From assembly GCA_019454045.1 (NCBI GenBank), contig SKCR01010150.1:867683-931682 (forward strand): 64,000 nt of DNA, given 5' to 3'. The DNA comes from Zanthoxylum bungeanum. Taxonomy: Eukaryota > Streptophyta > Magnoliopsida > Sapindales > Rutaceae. The position numbers were made by a program, and so were the translations under genes. This document shows, piece by piece, positions 42,680 through 55,299 of the stretch (positions are counted from its first letter, which is position 1; every line of letters starts with the position of its first letter). Below the pieces are notes generated by a model. That model made no database searches. It saw nothing but the letters and a program-made list of their open reading frames with translations, and was not told the origin of the DNA.

Positions 42680-45600
42680 ATGACATCACTTTTGCCACCT
42701 TCATTGATTCCACCACCTTCCAATGATATATCACCACCAGCGCCACCATTAGATTCACCAGCAGCCACTTCACCACCTCCTACAACATCACAACCCAACC
42801 AGACCACTAACTCCCCGCCACCTTCAACCCCTTCCACTCCTTCAGACCCTTTAGTTCCACCCCCTCAAAAATCCCCTCCAGCTGTCACGGCTGCCCCTCC
42901 CCCTTCACCACCATTATCACCACCACCATCAACAACACAACCACCAACATCCCCGCCCCCAATGTCCCCACCCCCACCCCCATCCCCACCACCAGCACAA
43001 CCAACATCCCCACCACCATCACCACCAACGTCCCCACCCCCATCACTGCCAACAGTGCCTCCACCATCACCTCCAGCTGTCACTTCCCCTCCCCCTCAAC
43101 CCTCGTCCCCACCACCGTCTCTGGATGCTCCTCCTCCTCCTCAAATCGTCCCCTCACCTCCGTCTCTAGCCCAACCCCCACCTCAAGCTGTTGCACCTTC
43201 TCCACCTCCTCCAGCCAATTTCCCAACACCACCTTCTTCCAATTCTCCACCTTCACCTGCCTCAAATCCACCTAAAAGTGCTCCTTCACCTCCTGTGCTT
43301 ACACCACCACCTCATCATTCTCAATCTGCTCCTCCACCAGTTACAAATTCTTCCCCAGCATCTACATTGTCACCACCATCTCCTTCAGTCCCCTCAACCT
43401 CTTCACCGCCAGCAGTTTCGCCTCCTGCTCCTCTGAGTAATTCATCTTCAGCCGGAAGTCCTAGAACTTCACCTTTACCATCTATTCCAATTCCAACTGC
43501 GAAACCAACAGCAAAATCAACTAATGGTACTGCTGCATCAGCAAATACTTCACCAAGGAAAGCAGGGGGTTTAGGCACTGGAGGTGGGGTGGCAATAGGC
43601 GTTGCAATTGGGTTTCTGGTGCTAAGTCTTCTTGTGATGGCTGTGTGGTTGGCGCATAAACGAAAGAAAAGGAGAGCGGGAGAACATATTGGTTACACTA
43701 TGCCATCTCCTTATGCCTCCTCTCAGAAGTCAGGTGATCTATTGAACATTGCTCAAATCATTTTGTAAGTTGTGGCCTTATGGTCGTTGATTCTTTAGGT
43801 TTTCAATCATGAATCGTTGTTATTATGATATCGCCTGATTAAGTAGAACCATGTTATTACATGGCACTTAATTTAGATAAATGGTACTGAAGTGTGATAT
43901 CATTTGTTGAAAGAGAGGTAAAGATCTTGCTTTGAACTGGACATTTAATTGTCACTTTTGTGGAATCAAATTTAGGAAAAATGGAGAACAATATGTCTAT
44001 AACAGCATGTGCATTCATGTGATAGTGTATGCGTGCACGCACCATTTTCTGTGAAATGTTGGCAAATTGACTGTTAATATGATTGTTGTTGTTTCCTATT
44101 AAAAATATATATATGATTGCTGTTGTACATTCTGTGAAAAGTTGGCAAAAGTTTGCATTTCGACGTGGTATTTTTTCGGGAACTATATGCTTATTGGATG
44201 TGTCATCAATCTATGCTATTGAGTTCTTGTGAAGTAACATGTTGATTGGCAAGTCATACTTATTTTGACATATTCTTTTCTCTGGAACGTAGTTTTTACT
44301 TTTTACCTCATTATTTGTTGGCCGGGAATATGAACCATGCTTCTGACAATTTAGATCATGGATATTGAGTAATGTGTTGTAATGTTCATTTTGGATTCTT
44401 TCTCTACAGATAAGGATCACATGTCCTATCCATATATGCTTTATGGAAAAAAAATTTGAAGCATGGTTATCTATTCTCAGAATGATATGCTAAATTGCTA
44501 TTGTATTTGACTCCATTCTTTTGAGTTAGCTATTTGGCTAGCTATAGCATATATTTAGAGCAAATGAGGCCATTGAACTATAATTAATTTAACTGCGTGT
44601 GCTTTACAGATTCAGTATTTCTAAGGCCGCATTCTCCAGCTCCCCTGGTAGGAAGCGGGTCAAACAGTATTTTTTCACGTTCACCATCAGAGTCAGGTGT
44701 CGTTAGCAATTCAAGGTCATGGTTCACGTATAACGAACTGATACAAGCCACAAATGGGTTTTCAGATCATAATGTTCTGGGTGAAGGTGGATTTGGTTGT
44801 GTATACAAAGGTGTCCTGGCAGATGGAAGAGAAGTAGCTGTGAAACAATTAAAGATAGGTGGTTCTCAGGGAGAGCGCGAGTTCAGAGCTGAAGTTGAGA
44901 TCATTAGTCGCATACATCATCGTCATTTGGTTTCACTGGTGGGTTACTGCATATCCGAGCATGAAAGATTGCTTGTCTATGAATTTGTCCCGAACGACAC
45001 TCTTCACTACCATCTCCATGGTAAGGCGCACTTCTTAGTTTAAAAGTTTGAATATGTTTTCCTCTTTGAGCATTAAAATTCATGTCCATTACTTGAACAT
45101 AAAGGCCCCACATGAGGCCTTGCACTATTTGATTCACTAATATTGCACCAAAAATGGTCCTCCTGTATTTGTTCAATAATTTTCAGATTTTTCATGTGGC
45201 AATAAACTTTTCATGGTTCTTTTAAGCCTGAGGACCCACTCTTCGGTTTGTAAATATCTATGGCAAATATCTCCCTTTTGAAAATGATAAAATGTCAACT
45301 TTGTTGTACGCAATTTTGCAGCTGAAGGCGGGCCAGTTATGGATTGGGCAACTAGAGTCAAGGTTTCTGCTGGTGCAGCTCGTGGGATAGCTTACCTCCA
45401 TGAAGACTGTAATTTTTCTTCTTTTATTTTGTTTGTTTCTGGAGAATTTTTATGTCTTTAATTGTAAAATAGCAATCAATATTGACACTCTCTCATTATT
45501 ATTATTTTCCATATTTTGCCACCTAAATCTAATGTAATAATTTTTTGTGCGCCTTTTAAGTGTAAATCAAAGACAACCCTATTGAGATTAATATGTGCTA

Positions 45601-47385
45601 ACTATCTTAAATTATCTGAACATGTACAAGATTTAGTATGGAAACAGTTTTTCATTATTGACATAATTGAAATAAAACAAATGTTTATTAAGAATCATTT
45701 TATGGTGTTGTCCTAATCACATAAAATAATTATATGTTTGGTTTTTGTAAACTTGTATCTTCCTTGTGTTCATCTTGCCTGACTGTCGTACGCTTTTATT
45801 TTGTGCTGTCTACTGAGACATTTTGCTTTTTGATTTACCAGGCCATCCTCGCATTATTCACAGGGATATTAAGTCATCAAACATTCTTCTTGATAGCAGT
45901 TTTGAAGCTCGGGTATGCCTGCTTTACCACCTAATTTTTTCAACAAACAATTGCTTGGAATTGGTTTGGGATAATTGCTTGGACGCCTTGGCACAGTTGA
46001 TGGAATATTTACCAGATGTAGTTAAATTAAAATTTGTTTTGATTCATAAATGACTATGATATCACATGACAAAGCACTTGCAGCTGGAGCATATTTTTAC
46101 TTTCTCCAGTCAACTTATAGCTCAGAATTCATATTCCTAAAGATGTATTTTCTTTTTGTTAATTTTTAAACAGGTGGCAGATTTTGGGCTTGCTAAGATA
46201 GCATTGGAATTGGATTCAAATACACATGTATCTACACGTGTAATGGGAACCTTTGGGTAAGTGAACTATTTGTGGCAAATCTTTGTTAAGGAATTTACAA
46301 ACCTTTATGCTTGTTTATGCATGTGATTTCTTTTAACTCTAGTTAAAAGGATGCTATTTATGCATTTTAATTTTAGAGTTATACACTCAATGGTCTTTAT
46401 TATTGTTGTTATTTGGCCAATGCGTTTATGTAAAACAGTTAGTTGATTGTGATTTTTTTCTGTTTAATGCATACGTGCTCTTATATCCTATTTCTATTTT
46501 TCTGATGACTGGGTTGTGATTTCCAGATACATGGCTCCAGAATATGCAACAAGCGGTAAACTGACTGAAAAGTCTGATGTTTATTCGTTTGGGGTGGTGC
46601 TTTTGGAGCTAATTACAGGTCGCAAGCCGGTGGATGCCTCTCAGCCAATGGGTGATGAGAGCCTGGTTGAATGGGTAAATTACAAAAACTTCAAACTTGC
46701 ATATACTGCCACATTTTATACTCAATAATTGTCTTCCTTTGAAACAAAGTCATCGCGAATCAACTATAAATAGAACTTCAATATGCTTACTGGATAATGA
46801 CACCAACCAAGTGAATAGTTTAACAGGCTTACAAAATTTTATCTCGTGTATGTCCGAGGTCTCCAATGACCATTTCATAATGTAACTAATGATTAGTTCA
46901 TGTGTTGTTCAGGCTCGACCATTGCTTGCTGAAGCACTTGAACATGATGATTTTGAAGCCTTGGTAGATCCAAGGCTGGAGAAGAACTACGTTGACAGTG
47001 AAATGTTTCGGATGATTGAGGCAGCTGCAGCTTGTGTGCGCCATTCAGCAACAAAAAGACCGAGAATGAGTCAGGTAATTATGTACGTTTGAATGATGAA
47101 GAAAATTCAACTTTTTAATTACTAGTTGAAAAGCTTAATAATAGAGATTTATTTTCTTCACCTGATCAGGTGGTGAGAGCTTTAGAGACATTAGATGGAA
47201 TATCAGATCTCACTAATGGAGTAAAACCCGGCCAAAGTGGAATTTACAGTTCAGCACAACATTCTGCACAAATCAGAATGTTTCAAAGGTTGGCATTTGG
47301 TGGCAGTGAAGACTATAGTTCAGATTTTTACAACCAATCGCAGAGTAGCTGGAGAAGTCGAGAATATGGGGATCGGAGTTCCTGA
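42680..47385 (+). CDS. Proline-rich extensin-like receptor kinase (PERK)
   Basis: Eight coding exons: 42680-43733, 44610-45020, 45322-45408, 45842-45912, 46174-46256, 46527-46674, 46913-47074, 47170-47385. Phases agree and give 743 aa. Residues 1 to about 270 are Pro/Ser-rich with many PPSPP and SPPP blocks (extensin-like, wall-facing, no classic signal peptide, as in PERKs). A transmembrane segment spans about 303-325 ([21 protein letters not shown]), then a HKRKKRR stop-transfer signal. The kinase domain starts at about 403: Gly loop [11 protein letters not shown] (410-419), Lys430 in [12 protein letters not shown] with Asp526, DFG Asp544, and APE-type MAPEY at 571-575. It is an RD Ser/Thr kinase with all catalytic residues, thus likely active. 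PERKs sense wall state at the plasma membrane. Exons end with an extra short Ser-rich tail. Confidence 0.96.
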
Positions 47386-47942
47386 ATGCCACAAACTTAT
47401 CCAAGGTAGGGAGACAAGTTCAGCAGTTACTTTTTCGAACCCCAGTAACACATTTCCAACATATGATCGGAAACCAGAAACTGCTTGTTTGCAAAGGGGT
47501 ACCAAATATTCCCGACTGGGGAATGAGATATGAGAGCAGATTTGAGGAGAGCCCGAAACCAGATCCTGCTGCTTGATTCTTGTTCAACCTCATTTGTGTA
47601 TTTTCTTCTGAAATTTTGTTCACTTGGCAAATATGATAATGCCTATAGGAGGAATTGCCTGATTTTCATTCATTGTTAAACAGATTGATTAATGCAGCTT
47701 CAATTGGTAACTCAATTTATTAATGTAATATAAATATATATTTTCTTCCAAATTTGATGCCAAAAACTTTCTTCTTCCATTTTAAGACTAGCAACAAAGC
47801 TGCTGCTTCATCTGCAGCACTGTAAAATTGCTCAAAAAAGCATCACCACTTTCAAAAAGTGAAGTGATTTCCAAAGCTATTGCATGATGTTATCATGCAT
47901 GTCTTGAGAGAACTCATGTGGATTGCAAGTCATCATTCATTA
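47386..47942 (+). other. PERK 3' region
   Basis: Untranslated tail of the PERK transcript; open frames on both strands here are not conserved-looking. AT-rich from 47690. Confidence 0.45.
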
Positions 47943-48103
47943 TACCTGCCAACCAATGGTCTCCAGGATCTCAAGTTCTGCGTTCGAATTCAGGGGGTGT
48001 ACTTTTTGTAAGAGCCTGGGATAGCCGGTGGTTTTACCTGCGCCGCGGCCCAGAATGAGTGGTTTGATGGCGGGGTTTCCATCGTTTCAAAAAAAAAAAA
48101 AAA
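47943..48103 (+). mobile_element. tRNA-derived SINE copy, 5' part degenerate
   Basis: GCGTTCGAATTCAGG (B box) at about 47980, GTAAGAGCCTGGGATAGC, TTTTACCTGCGCC, GAGTGGTTTGATGGCGGGG, then a 14-A tail. It aligns with the 11507 copy; the A-box end is diverged. It is more GC-rich than the other copies, suggesting a separate subfamily. Confidence 0.7.
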
Positions 48104-48700
48104 TATTTCATCCAATTTAATAATGATATGCCCACAAAAAAAATAACACAAAAATTAGGATACAATTATTTAAAAAACAAATAATAATATTTAACTAAAA
48201 GATAAATAATTTTACTTATTTTTTAGTGATTTTGTGTTAATTTTAGTGGATGTATCATTTTTTATTCTAATATTCTCCTCAAAGTGTGTCATTGCTTCAT
48301 TATATTTATCACTAATGTATTATAAAAAAAAAATAAAAAAAAAAAAAGCAAGAAAGTACTAACACCACACAATTGCAATGCAACTATTATTTCTTAATAT
48401 TTCATATTATTTACAAATTAAAAAAGATTATTAAAAGATTAAATTTTCTAGGCTGTGATGTTGCGATTAGAAAAATATGATGAATAAACGATGGTTCATA
48501 AACAGTGTTATGAAATTTTGATTTATGCTAAAATAAATTATTGTAGTGCAATTTTTTTAATATTTTATTGGTGGAAAAATTTTAAATTTTAAATTTTTAT
48601 AAAATATAATTTTTGAAAGAAATCACAAGTATTAATCCCAATTTCTCCAAACAAATTATGTTTTGACCAGTTTATTCATCTTAAGACTTAAATGGAAAAC
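48104..48700. other. AT-rich intergenic, nothing recognised
   Basis: Very AT-rich with A-runs at 48325-48350. No coding sequence or repeat unit was found. Confidence 0.5.
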
Positions 48701-48713
48701 GTTGGTCTCAACC

Positions 48714-48773
48714 AAAACGACATCGTTGGAGGAAAAAGAGTAGATAAAAATCATCAAAACGACGGAGTCGTTC
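48714..48773 (+). promoter_or_regulatory. Paired AACGAC...GTCGTT-type motifs upstream of the TMEM33-like gene
   Basis: AAAACGACATCGTTGG (48714) and AAAACGACGGAGTCGTTC (48756) are two near-palindromic copies of an AAACGAC...GTCGTT motif 42 bp apart, 60-120 bp before the ATG. This motif type is frequent near plant transcription starts. The spacing fits a promoter element. Confidence 0.45.
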
Positions 48774-48833
48774 TTGTTTTCTCTGGACAGAGACGAAGAG
48801 AAAGCAAAGCCAAAAACGAAGTGAGAGTGAGTG

Positions 48834-51800
48834 ATGGGTGAAGAAAGAGAGGATCCACAACAAATCAAAAGAATAGCAGCTGCCGCATACGATTACGACA
48901 ACGACCCGCGATGGGCGGATTACTGGTCAAACATCTTGATTCCGCCACACATGGCTGCCCGCTCCGACGTCGTTGATCACTATAAGCACAAGTTTTACCA
49001 ACGTTACATCGTCCGTACACACTTCTTTTTCACTTTTGCCTTCTGGGTTTTGTTAAAGGATCTCGGATTGTTGTCAATTTTATCTGAATTTTTGGTTTTT
49101 GTAATGTTTTAGTGTTTTGTTCTTGGTCACTGAAATAGTCAAAATCTGTTTTTGATTGTTTATAAGTGTTTTGTTATATTGTCTCTGCAGCTGGGATTTG
49201 TTTTATTTTGGATATGGGATGTGGGTTTGTTAAATGTATGTTTTTTATGGGGATTTGGGACTGGAAGTTATGAATTTTCTTTTGGGTTTGAATATTTTGT
49301 ACAATTGTACTTGGGCATTGTTGTCAAAATTTGATTTTGATTGTTTGAAGTGGTTTTGTTGGAATTGGGAGTGGGATCTGTTATTGGTGATTTTTGTTTG
49401 TTTGGTTTTTGTTTTTCGGGTTCTGTGTTCTAGTCAACTTTGGGTTTAGTTTCTTACTTTCTTTGGGATCTATGCTTGATCATTCTATTGTTTGTTAAAT
49501 ATATCTTAGGCTCTTTAGAAAAATAAGAACATGATTTGTTAATCACATTTGGGATGTTTGTTTGGTTACTCAGTAAATATACTGAGTAAGAGACTATTCA
49601 TGACTGAAAGTCATGCTTTTGGAATTTAGTTGACATCTTGGGTTGGAAGTTTCTAATCATCTACATTATTTGTAAAGATTATGTTGGTTTAGATGCTATA
49701 TTGTTTTATTTGCCTCCATTTTGGGCATTTCTGTAAATGATTTGTTGTTACATAATTTTTATTATGTTCTTATAGTGGGATTTTTTTTTTTTCAAAAGCA
49801 GGATCCTGCTCTTGTGGTTGAGTCTATGTCTCAACCAACACAAGCCTCGGCGTTTTCAACATCATCGACAACTACAAATGACCGAGCTCGACAGCGTAAC
49901 TCTGGTAACTCAGGTAGATGATTAAATGTCTCTGCTAGTAAGATTTAAACAACAGAATTGAAAACTGCAGCAGTTACCATTCTTAATTCATAAATTCGAG
50001 TAAATTTTCTATTGACTTGAAAGAATTCTGCTCTTTTCTTGAATTGAATCCAAGTCGATGATGTAGGGTCAACTACTAGTAGATCGTCTGGGACATCAGC
50101 CAATGCAGGTTCAAATGCAACTTCTGTGCAATGGGATCGGCAAACAATACAATTTTCTGTCAATGCTTGGGTAAATTAGTTTTTTACACATGCATGCATA
50201 TAGATTCTTGTAAAGGAAATCTGTACAATTTTATGTTGTTTTTCTTTTAATAATTTATTTAATAGTATATTGTCAGATCAGATTATTGCCCTTGGCCTGA
50301 TCTGAGCATTTCTGCCTGTACTTTGACGTAAAATATTGCCAATCTTGTTGTGTATAAGTTGTTAGTTTCCATGATTTCGTAAATGCTACAAATTTCTCTT
50401 CCTAAATCAGAATTTCTTTTTAAAGCCTAAAGTAGTAAATAATTAAATAAGCTGAATAAAATGCTTCAATTTTCTATTATTGTTTGATTTGTTTCCTTTT
50501 AAATCAATTTATGAGGCATTGTGAACAAGACTGCCTAAATTTGATGTCAATAGGAAACATTTGTTGAGTAAGGGTGACAAAAAAGCCCGGGCCGGACCGG
50601 GGGTAAAAAATCTCGGTCCGGGCCCGGCCCGGGCTTAAAAAATATTAAATATATTTATATAATAATATTTATATATATATAAATATTTATATAATAAATT
50701 TAAAATATATTTAATTTTTTTATTAATAAAAAACCGGGCCGGCAGATGCTCGGGCCGGGCTTTTCCCGGGCCCGGGCCAAAGACCGGCCCGAGCCCGGCC
50801 CATTGCCACCCTTATGTTGAGGAAGATCCTCAGTTGAGTATTTGAACAGTTTAAGCGATGATTATTTTGTTTGGTTACTATATGTGGAAGTCCAGGTGTT
50901 ATGGAATTGATTGTGGATCCTCGTAACCAGATCTCAGTCATAATCTGCCTTCAAAAGTCATGCGTACAACCTCAGTCAAAATGGGATGTGCTTTTTCTTT
51001 GTACTTGCACCTGATTGTAATATAGGTTACTTCTTCCTTTATTTCCTGCAGGTTTTTGTTGTGGCTTTGCTTGCAATACTTCCCCTTGTACCTAGGAATC
51101 TCTCAAATAGGGCATATCGATTGTCATTTATGGGCACGGCTTGTTCCTCAATATATTCTTTATACTCGCTTTATGGGGTACCTATCCATTTTGCCTTTTA
51201 TCCTCCACTTATTATGCTATGTTTCTTTTTTTCCGTTGATCAGTATTGTACCATATGCAGAGACCCAGAGCATGGAATATGCAGGCTTTGCAAGTGTACT
51301 TCCAGTCAGTAATTGCAACTAAAGATTTTATTTCCTTCATCTACTGCCTTACCTTTGTTACTTCGCATCTTTGCCTAAAATGTGAGTACTACTTGGTCTC
51401 TAAATGTTGACTATTTGTCTGATTTTCCCTTAATAGATTGCTTTTCTTGTCACTTGTCTAATATAATGGACTGATGATGTTGAGCTTTGCTGCAGTTGCT
51501 TTGATTCCCATTTTATGCCGTTCAGTCGAACATGTTGCCAAGTTTCTAAGGCGTAATTTTAGTCGTTCCACCTTGTACAGGTACAAGACCTGTCAACTCT
51601 TGATTTTTTTTAGTTAGTGATGAGAACTTTCTGTATCTTCACTAAGTTATATCTCACAGATTTTGTTTTTAGTTTTCAAGTGTTTAGTAATAGTCTCTGA
51701 CGGTTAGTTCATAATCTACAAAATAGATTCTTATAGAGCATGTAGGGACACTTTCATTCAATGGTATGATTTCTCTGGTAGCTGCAATTTAGGCCAAGAA

Positions 51801-53527
51801 GTCAATAGTTCTGGTTGTATATTCATGGTTTTATTTATAAGTTGTAATTTGTTTACTGTGGGATGTATTATATAATTGAACTATGTAAAACCTTTTCTTA
51901 TATTCTCTCTTTTGGTGACAGGAAATATTTGGAAGATGCATGTGTATGGGTGGAGTCTAACTCAACTACCCTTGGCATACTTTCTTCACATGCAGAGATT
52001 GGAGTTGGTGTCCTTCTAGTTCTCTCTTTATTTTCGTAAGTTTTACAAATCCTTTCTTCCTACTTCATTGCCAATGGACCCATTGTATACGATTTTGTTT
52101 AATGCACATGTGAATTTTAATTACTCATACAGGTGGCAGCGTAACATAATACAAACATTCATGTTCTGGCAGGTTAGACTTTCCATCTCTCTTCTATTAT
52201 TGGTTTATTTATTGCTACATAGCTTTGTTTTCCATATGAAATTTACTCTCTCCATTTATTAGGATCCTTAACATGCTGGTTGAAACTACTTTGACTTTTG
52301 TATTGGGTGAATGAATTTTCATCAGATGCATGCCGCAAAGAAAAGTTGTTGCTAATGCAGACGAAAACATATGCATATGAGCATGGTTTAAAAATTCGAA
52401 TTGAGGCGTTGCCTTGGGGCACGCCTCAGCCGCCGTGAAGGGATGCCTCGCCGCCTCGGCGACGTGAAGAGAACCGCCTCATGTCGCCTCGGTTCGGGGC
52501 GTCCCAAGTCGGTTCGACTCGGTAACCCCGATCCAAAACAGGATTTTAAAAAAAAAATAATAATAATAATAAAATGGGGAGCTGAAGTCGGGATTCTCAC
52601 TCCCAACTTCAGCTCCCATATTTTCAAACACCCAACAAAACAACACAAACTTAAAAAACCAATTGAAACCCTAACCCTAAATCATCAATTTCATCTTCAA
52701 TTTATTTGTCTAAATCGTCAATTATCAACACGACCAACTGACCAAGTCTATTAAGCTTATCTTCACCAATTCCATCTTCAATTTCTTCTTTAAGGTTAGT
52801 TTTTTCAATTTTTTGGTTTCTTATCTGCTTTTTTTTATTTTTTTCTGTTTTGTTTTACTTTTTTTCTTTTCTGTTCTGTAATGTTATGTTCTTTTTTTTT
52901 CTGTTCTGTTCTGTTCTGTAATTTTGTTTATGTTCTGTTCTGATTTTTTTTGTTGCTGTTTTGTGTTTTTTATTTTGGTGCATGTGTTGGTATCTCGTCA
53001 TTTGTAATGCTACATTAGGTTTTGGTATTTGATTCTTAAGTAATATTTACATCTGTGATTATTTTAGTTGTTGAATATAGCATATTTAGAGATTAGTTGT
53101 CATTTTCTTTTATTATGAACTTGTTTTGTTTTGATGATGATTTTTATTTATGTTTTAGCTGGTATGGATGTGTTATGGATGTTTTGAATTTGATGATTTA
53201 TGTTTTTATTTTATATTTTCAATTTTTTCCCATATTTGGAATTGAGGGGCTGTCCACTTCGCCTCAATCGGGGGATCCCCTCGCACCGCATACCGAGCTT
53301 TTGAACCATGCATATGAGCCATAGCTATATGACTTGATCTAACGTGTTTTCTCTGTTGGAAATCTTTCTGGCAGCTGTTGAAGCTCATGTATCATGCCCC
53401 CGTTACCGCTGGTTATCATCAAAGTGTGTGGGCCAAGATAGGGAGGACTGTCAATCCACTTGTCCACCGTTATGCACCATTCTTGAACACTCCGATTTCT
53501 GCTATTCAGCGCTGGTGGTTCAGATAG
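48834..53527 (+). CDS. TMEM33/Pom33-like multi-pass membrane protein
   Basis: Nine coding exons: 48834-49010, 49802-49913, 50067-50170, 51052-51177, 51261-51381, 51496-51580, 51922-52035, 52133-52172, 53375-53527. All phases agree, giving 343 aa. The N-terminus (EDPQQIKRIAAAAYDYDND, WADYWSNILIPPHMA) is the part most typical of plant members, then a Ser/Thr-rich linker. Hydrophobic segments follow at VFVVALLAILPLVP, ISFIYCLTFVTSHLCLK, FALIPILCRSV and IGVGVLLVLSLFS, and the tail is rich in aromatic and basic residues (SAIQRWWFR). TMEM33 relatives are ER and nuclear-envelope proteins that shape tubules and help nuclear-pore assembly in yeast (Pom33, Tts1); the plant role is inferred. Introns 3 and 8 contain transposons. 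The ATG used begins MGEERED. No lesion seen. Confidence 0.88.
50569..50814. mobile_element. GC-rich MITE, hAT-like, in intron 3
   Basis: Ends TAAGGGTGACAA and, inverted, TAAGGGTGGCAA (TTGCCACCCTTA), with GCCCGGGCCGG-type subterminal repeats on both sides of an AT-rich centre of about 90 bp. It is flanked by TGTTGAG on both sides, 7 clear bases of a probable 7-8-bp target duplication. The two GC-rich arms can fold on each other, a typical foldback MITE. No coding sequence. Confidence 0.78.
52382..53310. mobile_element. Non-autonomous hAT-type DNA transposon in intron 8
   Basis: An exact 8-bp target duplication CATATGAG (52374-52381 and 53311-53318) flanks terminal inverted repeats CATGGTTTAAAAATTCG and CATGGTTCAAAAGCTCG (right end inverted). 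Subterminal GCCTCG and CGCCTC repeats are present at the left, and GCCTCAATCGGGGGATCCCC at the right. Length 929 bp, no transposase, central T-rich TTCTGTTCTG repeats at 52840-52960. The target length and CA-start ends fit the hAT superfamily. Confidence 0.85.
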
Positions 53528-55299
53528 AAGTATTGAGGTGAGTGAGCACGTAGTGTGTCAAAAGTCAAAACTGGAAGATTCTACATGGGATTTACTTGAA
53601 TGCAATATATGTAGTAGGTGGATTCTTCATCTATCACCATTCTGCCTTTCTGCAATATTTTTACTGGGCATTTCATGTGTTTTTATCCTAGAAAGTTCTT
53701 CCGTAGATGATTTTATGTCATAACTTGACTATTGCAATCAAGGAACTACACTTCATATTCTTTGCTTGTGTATATCATGTTTCCATGGTCACATTGTGTT
53801 GTGGCTTCTGGCTTGTGTCTCTAGACTGTTATTATTCTTTCTTGATCCAAGCTTCTTGTGAGCAAAATACATTAGATAAATATCTAAAAAGTTAAATAAA
53901 TATTTCTCACTATATTCTCATAAATAGTGACAAGTGAGAAGATTAATAATTGAAATCTTGGATGTAAAGGGCTACTAGAAATTGTGCCATTATGTGTTGA
54001 AGCTATAAACAAAATTCTCCAAGTGCATGAAATTTGGGTAACCCCTTAATTTTGTTTCGAAGCAATGCGATGAAACTTAAGTTGAATTCTCCCCACATGA
54101 ACCGTTCTTTATATTATTATTATTATTATATTTGATGTCAGTTTCTTTATATATATATATAAATAGTATTTTCTTCTTTAAAACATTACATAAGATTTAT
54201 TTTTTCTAGAACATCATATAATTTTATTTTTTTATTTTTTTTAAAAAAAAAGTATAAATAATATTCATTCATAATTAGAAGTTGAAAATCCTGCTCTATC
54301 TTGTATCATCATACCAAGTGTCATAATCACATGAATCATACAAACACGTTTCCATGAACAGTGCTTCCACGAATCCGCTGTTTTATTTTCTTTTCATCAT
54401 TCATTTCAAAAATTCAAAATTCAAATATTTTTTGAATTCGCTTCAAATTGGGAGGCCATTCACGAAAGATTATCGTTCTTACAAAAAGCTTAAATGGTGG
54501 CCCCGTCTTTGTTTGTTTGAAGCAATCTCAGCAATCATGTAATATCGGGCTTTTCAGAAAAAAGAAAATGGTTATATCGGGATAATAACATTCATCTCTC
54601 TAATTATTAATATTTGCACAAATAAGGATACACTTTCAAATTATCTTCTCGCAAGTTCCTAGCTACAGAATCAATACTTTACGATGGATTTTTAACTTTA
54701 TCAATTTCGAGAAGTTGACAGAAACTATGATATGTGCTCGATTTTTTTTTATTGTTTTTTAGGTTGTTTTGACAAAATAAATCTAATATTGTTTAGTAAG
54801 GAATTTGATTTAATTTTTCTTTTCAAATTTGTATTTTGATTAATTATTTAAAAATTTTCAATTCTCCAACATAATTTACTCGATATAATTTTTTTATCTA
54901 GATTATATAATCGAGATTGTCAAAACCTATCCTGACCCGAACCATCCTCAACCGCTTGCTATAATATTGCCTGAACTCAGGAAAGCAGATAAGATTACCT
55001 GTCAACTGGCTAACTGCCACATGTGTTTTGGCGCGTTTGCTGTAGCCAAATGGCTAAACGGCTATCCCTTAATTCAAATTTTTTTGATTTTGTGACGCAA
55101 AATAATAAAAATTTATAAACACCAAAAACCAGACAACGCACAAAAAAAGAACAACATTGTATTTGTACAAGACATTGTTGCATTATTATTAACACACACA
55201 TCGAAGCATATCTTAACCAGATCCAATCTCAAACTCATTATTATTTTTAAATATTTATTTATTTGCGCTTTGATAAAGTGATAGTGGAAAGTTGTAATT
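53528..55299. other. Intergenic between the TMEM33-like and ICME-like genes
   Basis: The first several hundred bases are the 3' region of the TMEM33-like gene. 54100-54260 has TA-rich microsatellite-like runs. No gene, repeat with clear ends or other element found; the last 200 bp should be the ICME-like promoter. Confidence 0.5.

Noticed and set aside
42865..43083. Gly-rich open frames opposite the PERK extracellular domain
   Set aside because: They are the complement of proline codons (CCN to NGG) in exon 1 of the receptor kinase.
49152..49449. Hydrophobic ORFs in intron 1 of the TMEM33-like gene as extra membrane exons
   Set aside because: The sequence is T/G-rich intron; exon 1 to exon 2 joins in phase as YQRYI|DPALVV, as in plant relatives, so these frames are chance.
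52670..52680. Telomere-like AACCCTAACCCTAAA inside the hAT-type element
   Set aside because: Only about two units; too short to be an interstitial telomere and common in plant leaders.
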